From Sebastes aleutianus (lineage: Eukaryota > Chordata > Actinopteri > Perciformes > Sebastidae), in contig CAKAKS010000038.1 of the NCBI GenBank assembly GCA_916700875.1, forward strand, positions 11,789,944-11,853,943: 64,000 nucleotides of DNA. Reading direction: 5' to 3'. Shown in pieces: positions 57,799-64,000 of the stretch; position 1 is the stretch's first letter, and every line of letters starts with the position of its first letter. A program made the translations under genes and the position numbers. The notes under the pieces are model-generated. The model worked only from the letters and a program-made list of their open reading frames with translations. It searched no databases and was not told the origin of the DNA.

Positions 57799-58474
57799 TT
57801 AAAGGTGCTATATATGGATTCAGAGCATTAATGTAGCATCAAACAATTATTTGCTATGTAAAGATATAGAGGAGTAATGTCTACCTGAGCAGAGAATGAA
57901 GTCACTCTCCCTATGTACATGTCTTTTACTGCATGCTCGTGCATGTTAGTGCCCCACTGGCTAGCTCACAGCCGCCGCTTTGCGCTGCTCTCATGCGGCG
58001 GTTACAGCTGATAACGCCGTCCCGACCGACGTCGTCGTCGCAGAAGTGTAGCACCCACCTTCCGATTCCCCGATTTATATATTTATATTAATTGCTTTGT
58101 ATTGCCAATGTGGGAACAGATTGTAATGTAACTTAAAAACTAAGATCTTCCCCGACTTTCTCGGTTGCCTATAACAGCCTGATTTCTATGTAAAGGACTC
58201 GGGATGGTTTTGCTTCGTAATGTTAGCCGATGAAGTAATCTGCCAATGGCAAGCTATTTGGTATTATGGAGATTGGACATTACAGATAGTAATGGTAATA
58301 TATGATTGTAATGTAATGTCACGTCACTGTTTTGGCCGATGCCCAGGATGATTGCTCGTGCCTACGGAGTTCAAGCACATACACAAGCAACAGGATGCTG
58401 TCTGCAGTTCACTTAACGGCCACCGGTGTCATTAATAACAAGGATTTTCTGAAAGTTACATATAGTACTTTTAA
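57799..58474. mobile_element. TTAA-flanked MITE, 676 bp
   Basis: Both ends carry TTAA (57799-57802 and 58471-58474). Inside these, aggtgctatatatggattca on the left and ttacatatagtactt on the right are imperfect inverted repeats. TTAA duplication is used by piggyBac and Kolobok elements; the aggtgc start resembles fish non-autonomous Kolobok-type elements, but the superfamily is not proven. The interior has a GC-rich block (57970-58060, gacgtcgtcgtcgcagaagt). No coding frame beyond about 60 codons. Confidence 0.7.
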
Positions 58475-58655
58475 AATAATTAATTACACTGCTTTATTGA
58501 TTATTCGATTCTGATTGATCAATTGTGGCGTTCTACGTTCTGTTATTTCTTTATAGGAGATCGTTGCTATGGGCGCAGTTATATGTCTTGGACTCTGGCG
58601 GACTGTTTTTGTGTCAAATTATTGATTTCTTAAGTAAGTAGCTGTGTAATAAGCG

Positions 58656-58778
58656 GGATAATGTACAGCTAGCGGGTTATTGTTGTGAAATAAACCCCTT
58701 TAAATGCGATGCAAGACCCTTCTGTATCGTCCTGTGGGGATTATTTCACAACAATGACCGGCTCGCTATACATTATCT
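58656..58778. repeat. Long hairpin: 43-nt arms, 37-nt loop
   Basis: The left arm 58656-58698 and right arm 58736-58778 are reverse complements at 37 of 43 positions, with ttgttgtgaaataa / ttatttcacaacaa as the longest uninterrupted part. The loop reads ttaaatgcgatgcaagaccc, then ttctgtatcgtcctgtg. There are no gaps in the stem. Confidence 0.88.
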
Positions 58779-58789
58779 CTTGCATAATT

Positions 58790-60028
58790 ATGTTCAAGTA
58801 AATATGATAAAACCATGCTGTTACTTTGTATCAATGTTATCTAGTAAAGAATTTGGAAATTAATTTTGTTCTCTTCATGTTCTTCTTCTTCTTATTCTTC
58901 CTTTAATGTAAAATTTCCAAGAACATAAAATATGACCTACAGAGAATATACGTACAGTAGTAGACATTAACCTCCCACTCCTAGTAACACCAAATAAATA
59001 CACGCAGATGGCCAAAATTGTAGATATTTCCACAAGTGATTACTTCTCTCAGTAATTTCCCTGTCGTCTAACTTGACAGATTTTGACAGTCAGAGAGCAG
59101 CTTTCAGTCAGCGTGATCATTTTACTTCCTCTCCATAACAAAGCTACCAGCGGAGTGGAGTCGTTTTAGGTTCCCCCTTCATACACATTCAGCTTCTTTC
59201 AATTGCAAATGATGAACTGGGTGAGTGCATCCGCTTTGGGACCTTTTCCACGTCGCCTTCAGAGTTAAAAAGGAGAATGACTTTGACATACTGGCTGACA
59301 TATTGGTTTGATTAAACTTGTTTGTGAAACGCTTTTATAAATGAGGCCGCGGGGCAGATAAAACATGATCAAACGAACCATGAGTGATTAGTCACACAAT
59401 AGACTCTAACTTAAGCACATCCAATATTTAGCCATAACAATAAACACATCTGGAACACCGCATAATAAAAATAATTTCTGAAGGCCAATTACAGTAAGTG
59501 TATAGAGTTTTATGAACCCAGGATGTTTTGTCAGGATCCCCGTTTTGAATGTTGATTTTCGCTTTTATAAGAACAAATCAACTAAATTTCAGAAAAAATT
59601 AAAACAGCATGTTACTTGTACTAACACTGTAGGAAACTTCGTCTTCAATTTTCCTCAAATATCAGAAGGCTTTTACAGTGTGTCAGTTCCGAGAAAGAAA
59701 GAAGATATGCAGAGGTAATACATTTTAAGAAAGTAAAAAGTCTGTCACAGACAGAATATTGAAGAATTAATGAAGATGGAGGATTTTGAAGGCTTAAGAC
59801 AGAAAAAAAACGAAAGGAAGGAAGGAAAAGAGAGTCATCTCAGTAGTGTCTAAATGAATGCTCCCTCACTCCTCATGTCCCCTGAGCAGAAAGAGAAGAC
59901 GAGGGGAAAAAGAGGCAAAGCGAGTGAACGTGGTGAGATGGAAAATGTGAGGAGCGGGCCGGGGCTGAGCCGGCGGTTTCACCAGTATAACTGTCCTATT
60001 GTCTGACTCGACCAGAGACTGAGCGCTG
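58790..60028. other. Non-coding; 59040-59500 is repeat-poor
   Basis: No gene is supported. The 59040-59500 part is non-repetitive with mixed composition; a purine-rich patch follows at 59800-59925. Confidence 0.35.
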
Positions 60029-60030
60029 GA

Positions 60031-60031
<1 letters not shown>

Positions 60032-60067
<36 letters not shown>
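60032..60067. repeat. (CA)n microsatellite
   Basis: About 18 perfect CA units. Confidence 0.97.
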
Positions 60068-60071
<4 letters not shown>

Positions 60072-60254
60072 TGTTGTTGTCATAACTGTCATCAAATGCT
60101 GAGTAAATTATAATGTTTGTGTGCTTGCGTAAACTGTGATCGTAGAATTAGACTGTACAATATACAACTTTGGTACATTTTAGTCTATAAGATCATCTCT
60201 GGCAAATTTCTTACTTACTCAAAGTTGAAGTAGGTGAGATATACAGTATGATTA

Positions 60255-60810
60255 AAAAAAAATATTTTTATAAATCTGTCACTATATCAGTACAGAAGTG
60301 CATGAGACAGGTCATCTGAAAAAAATCATGTGCCTCTGTGTCTCCGGTGCTCTTAATGGCATCTGCAAGATTTCACAGACCGGAGGAAAACAACCAATCA
60401 GAGCCGAGCTGGAGCCTTGCCGTCTCTGAGCAGCTGTCAGTCACTCGCGAACTCCGATCAAACGGTCAAACTAGGAAGCGCTGATCAAATATGAATCAAA
60501 ATTCTGTTACTGTAATGCCTATTTCTCACCTCAAATGTCTTCAGAAACGTCTTGTAGTGTACTGTTTAGCTGTGAAATGAGAAAGTTTGTGACCCGGCAG
60601 CCGTGATAAGATCAGTTGAGGAAATACCAAGCACCGCCCACCAGCTGGAGCACAGCCAATAGGAAGGCTCAATAGGAACGCTCTCTGAAATGACCTGTGA
60701 TTGGCCAAAGTCTCACATCACGGGCTAGATTTTTTAAAGCCTGAAAACAGAGTCACGAGGAGGTGCAGAAGTCTAGTTTTCTCTCAGAACACTTGAATTA
60801 CCAAATGACT
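60255..60810 (+). repeat. Dispersed repeat B, copy 2
   Basis: Collinear with 25290-25790 through tgcatgagacaggtcatctg, gcatctgcaagatttcacag, cagagccgagctggagcctt, gaactccgatcaaacggtca, gtgattggccaaagtc and cctgaaaacagagtcac. It contains about 70 bp (from ctgtgaaatgagaaagtttg) absent from copy 1. Confidence 0.78.
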
Positions 60811-60814
60811 GTCC

Positions 60815-61610
60815 AATGTTAAAGTTGGAAGTTTGCATTTTATCAAAACGGTTATAATCTTATAGGTCACACAAATGGCTTCAGTTTAAGATGCCTTCTA
60901 TCAGTACAGAAGCTGGCAAAACAAGCCTGATCCACTATGGTCCGTGGTCCTGGGTCTCAGGGGTCTCAGGTTTAACGCCAAGCTTAAATTTGAGACCCTT
61001 ATCTCTTTAAATAATTTTAAACTTAGAATAAAGGAAGTGGTCACTGCTCGCTGCAGTTACTTCAATTAAATAACAAACACGTGACCAACATGCTGCCCTG
61101 TTAATGTACTGTATGATGTAATGTATTTTGTCATACCTATTGTAGCTGCCGTGATTCGATGTTGTTGTCTTGTTATGAGTTGGATGCTGCTATTTGAGCC
61201 TGTCTTGGATAGTTCTCACTTGTAAAAGAGGTTTTAATCTCAATGTGGCTTCCTAGTTAAACGAAGGTTACGATGAGACTGAATAGAGAGGAAAGTAGGG
61301 GGAAGTATAATGATGATGATGATAGTAATGGTGACACTAATCATGACACACACGCACATACGCTGTAGGTGCGATTCTTCTTCACTCCCAATTTAACACA
61401 TGTCATCATTACAGATTACTGACTACATTTAATAGTAAAAAGTGTGAAACTTGGTTGCTTTGGAAAAGGTTCTGCCAAATGATAGTGATGTACTCCACCA
61501 CAATTGTTTGTTATTAGCTAGTATTTTTGTCTTTTACGTATCAAACCATAAACTATGCTACATTGTTATAGATTAAAGCAATAGTTTGACATTTTGGGAA
61601 ATAAATTTAC
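60815..61610. other. Non-coding, no gene seen
   Basis: AT-rich; a short (GAT)n run at 61310-61323. Confidence 0.45.
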
Positions 61611-61612
61611 TC

Positions 61613-61767
61613 TAGGGCTGTTACAGTAACCCAATAACGCAAATTTGTTTTAACGCAACTAATTTCTTTACCGCATTAACACAACTTAGTTTTAAAACTC
61701 AGTTGTAAAGTTAGAGTGAAGATACTGGCATCATATGAAACTAGAAAATCTAAGGAATCCATTGGTA
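61613..61767 (+). mobile_element. hAT-A left-end fragment
   Basis: It begins tagggctgttacagtaaccc, continues aataacgcaaatttgtttta and agttagagtgaagatactgg + catcatatgaaactag, collinear with the start of 14085-14822. It ends abruptly after ccattggta and is joined directly to the Tc1/hAT composite. Confidence 0.8.
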
Positions 61768-62262
61768 TAGTTTATGCCAGAGGTTCACGCATGTTCACGC
61801 CAGAGGGCCAAATTATTCTGCATTCTTTCCTGAGAATTAAAAGTGGAATTAAAAGTATCTAACGTAAAAATGTGTTTGCAGTGTACTCATTATTTTGCCA
61901 TTTTCATTCTTTAAAAATCCTCAGAATGCAGGAAACAAAAGTCTCTGAAACTCAAATTTTTCTCAGACCCCACGCTTTGGTTTTGAAATCCTCCCCATAT
62001 TTGGGGTCTCATAGTTGTCAAGTATGACTGAGATCCAGACTCTTTATCACGCTTAACATCAGTGGTCGACCTCGCCAATGCTCTTTTGGCTAAATGGGAG
62101 TAAATCCTTAGAAACCAGGTTCCAAAATCTTGTGGAAAGCCTTCCCAGAAGAAGGGTGGAGGCTGTTATGGCAGCACATTAATGCCCACGGTTTTGGAAT
62201 GAGATGATCAGCAGTCACATAAAATATTTGGCTGTCCTACATATGTTGTTTGGATGTCCACG
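61768..62262 (+). mobile_element. Second copy of the nested hAT-in-Tc1 junction, left-truncated
   Basis: Collinear with 56209-56716. It starts inside the nested hAT (gttcacgcatgttcacgcca), passes the same hAT/Tc1 junction (gttgtcaagtatgactgaga) and continues through the Tc1 3' part (cttgtggaaagccttcccag) to ttggatgtccacg. Both copies carry the same insertion point and the same target-duplication remnant. Confidence 0.88.
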
Positions 62263-62381
62263 CGATGGTAGCGTAGCGATCTACATGTGTGGAACGCGTC
62301 CTCCCAGCGGACGGTATAAACAGAACTACTAGGCGTCTGTGGTGTCCGCAGCTGTCCGCGTACGCCTCCGTTTGGGAGTAT

Positions 62382-62625
62382 AAAGCTTGATTTATGCTTG
62401 TGAGTTACTTGTTGCTTACGTGTCCACACGGCCAAAGTGGCGTCACGCCATCAGACACGCCCCTTCACGGGGGTTCCGTGCGGCAGAGAAAATCGAGAAC
62501 TTTGAGGAGCTTTGAGAATATCTGCATGTCTAATAGATCCAAACGTTTTGACAGTTTCTCATCACGATTCCACGTCAGCTCATGTCCATGCGGCCGTCCT
62601 TGATGAAAGCATAACCGAAGCTTGA
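62382..62625. mobile_element. Small TIR element, about 244 bp
   Basis: The left aaagcttgatttatgcttgt and right aaagcataaccgaagcttga are imperfect inverted repeats (aagcttgatttatgctt against aagcttcggttatgctt). The interior is GC-richer (gcgtcacgccatcagacacg). Superfamily is not assigned. Confidence 0.6.
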
Positions 62626-62694
62626 CCGAGATTTAGATTCGAAAATAAACACTACTCTCATAACTGTCCATTACATACACTGCTTGCTTACTGG

Positions 62695-63237
62695 TTGCTT
62701 AGAGGTGTTATAGGCTGATTGTGTTACCTTCTGACTGAGCCAGGCTCGCTGTTTCCCCTTGTTTCTGTGTTTCTGTCCCTGTCTTAGCGCTAAGCCAACA
62801 GGCTCCTGGCTGTAGCCTTATATTTAACGACATAAATAATATAATAATAATGAAAAAAATGATTTTACGTCTATTAACAAGAGTTATACATATGTGAAAT
62901 AATGATGGCGCGCACATATTATCAGTGACCTCTGTATTCCTCTAACAAGGCTCCGTCATCAGCCCCTGTCTTGTTGAATTATATAGCTTGCATAATGTGT
63001 TCACCGTGGGACTTTAAGTTTTGCCGCACCAGGGGGGCTGGGAGACTTCTGGGAAGTTCAGCAGTCTCCCACAGCTGCGGACAAATGAAATGAAATCAAA
63101 ATTGGATAGTTTATGTGTTAATATTTCGCTGTAACCATGACTTCTATGGGATGCTTATACCCTTTTTGGATCGAAATTGGACCGAGCGAGTTTTGGAAAA
63201 ACTCTCTTCGTTTGGCAGAAGCTGTTTGCACCTTTAA
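62695..63237 (-). mobile_element. TTAA-ended fish MITE, minus strand
   Basis: On the minus strand it begins TTAA (63234-63237) then aggtgcaaacagcttctgcc, and later reads gagcctggctcagtcagaag + gtaacac and cacctctaagcaaccagtaa, phrases I associate with a high-copy fish repeat. The distal end is not defined. The 80-codon plus-strand frame 63137-63379 overlaps its end and is not credible. Confidence 0.55.
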
Positions 63238-63239
63238 TA

Positions 63240-64000
63240 CCCCACCATTGAGCCCGTCTGTCACCATGAATAAACCTGTAAACAGAATATTCCAGTCCAG
63301 CTGTGGTGTCCTGAGAACAGTCTGCCAGAAAAGAAAAAGACTGAAAAAGACGGGGCTGCCAGCTCGTCTCTCTGACTGAGCGGGAGGTTGTGGAAAATAG
63401 TGATGATCCTAGTGGTAGCAGCAGCAGTCGGTGCTTATCAGCAGCATGGTTCCTTTTGACATTAAGTTGAAGTTTATTTATATATACAGTACAATCCTCT
63501 TTTTTTACTGAGTAAAAAGAGACAGATACAGAAAGAAATCAAATAACAACAACAGGACAAAACGCACTAACACACTTGCCTTGTCTAAAACTGTCAGGGG
63601 AACCTTATTTGAAAAGGAAATGGAAGAAAACTTGGATACAGTTAGTGTGAGTCTAAGTTTGCACAAACAGCGAAAAACAAGTCAAAGAAGTAACCTGATT
63701 CAAATGGACAGTCTGACACCCTAACTGGTTTTCCAGTAATCTTACTATGATCTTAACTGGATTATTCTAACAGAGTTATGTTACCTCCGTGTGTCCAAAG
63801 GCAGGTAACACGAGGATCCACATTTAAAAGGATAATTCTTCGTATAAATGTTGTGACTGCAGTTTTGTGCAGGTGTTTTTGCTGCATGAAATTTATCCCA
63901 ACTTCTGCATAAACACAGTCATTGTGAGAAGAGTTGGATAAATATTAGCGTGGTTATTCTAACACAGATTTGACCACCCAAACCGGGTCACTTGAGCGAC
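63240..64000. other. Non-coding, no gene seen
   Basis: It contains gttgaagtttatttatatat at 63467, similar to the reverse of a retroposon 3' tail, but no further retroposon sequence is recognised. The rest is unique-looking to the window end. Confidence 0.4.

Noticed and set aside
63137..63379. 80-codon frame as a small gene
   Set aside because: It overlaps the end of a TTAA MITE and shows no domain.

Overview
This 64 kb window looks like non-coding genomic DNA from a ray-finned (teleost) fish. The reasons are very dense CA/GT and CT/GA microsatellites, many short non-autonomous DNA transposons with recognisable terminal repeats and 8-bp target duplications (hAT type), TTAA-flanked miniature elements, a decayed Tc1/mariner copy, and a tRNA-derived SINE whose tail motif (gctatataaa...gtccattta) is familiar from fish genomes. 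I found no protein-coding exon, tRNA, rRNA or other RNA gene that I can support. Every open frame is short (155 residues or fewer), and most of the longer ones are translations of microsatellites or transposon remnants. The window is best read as a gene desert or the inside of a very large intron.

Layout. 1-12 kb: a SINE tail at the left edge, a nested pair of hAT-like elements (1995-2858), a truncated hAT-A copy (4315-4693), a CCTCT array, an exact 17-bp hairpin (7047-7087), GT/CT arrays and a complete 364-bp hAT MITE with perfect target duplications (8744-9107). 11.5-23 kb: a roughly 740-bp foldback (11506-12246), a complete hAT-A element (14085-14822), a microsatellite cluster (16.4-17.7 kb) and a second long inverted-repeat element (20013-21114). 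23-33 kb: a repeat carrying five 27-bp tandem units, dispersed fish repeats, a 370-bp hAT MITE (29986-30355) and another complete hAT-A (31513-32185). 33-47 kb: pyrimidine-rich DNA, a LINE-type 3' tail, a G-run, a ZNF143-like site and a tRNA-SINE (46950-47180). 47-64 kb: a 440-bp tandem duplication, an internally deleted hAT-A, several TIR elements, a Tc1 with a hAT nested in it, and a second copy of that nested junction 5.5 kb downstream. A 43-nt-arm hairpin lies at 58656-58778.

No genes act together here. What can be read is transposon history: one hAT-A family is present as full, truncated and internally deleted copies, and one nested insertion (hAT in Tc1) has been copied as a unit. A few repeat-poor stretches (32.7-33.1 kb, 34.3-34.7 kb, 59.0-59.5 kb) are the best places to look for conserved regulatory DNA, but conservation cannot be judged from a single sequence. 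Family names are from recognition of termini and motifs, not from a database search.
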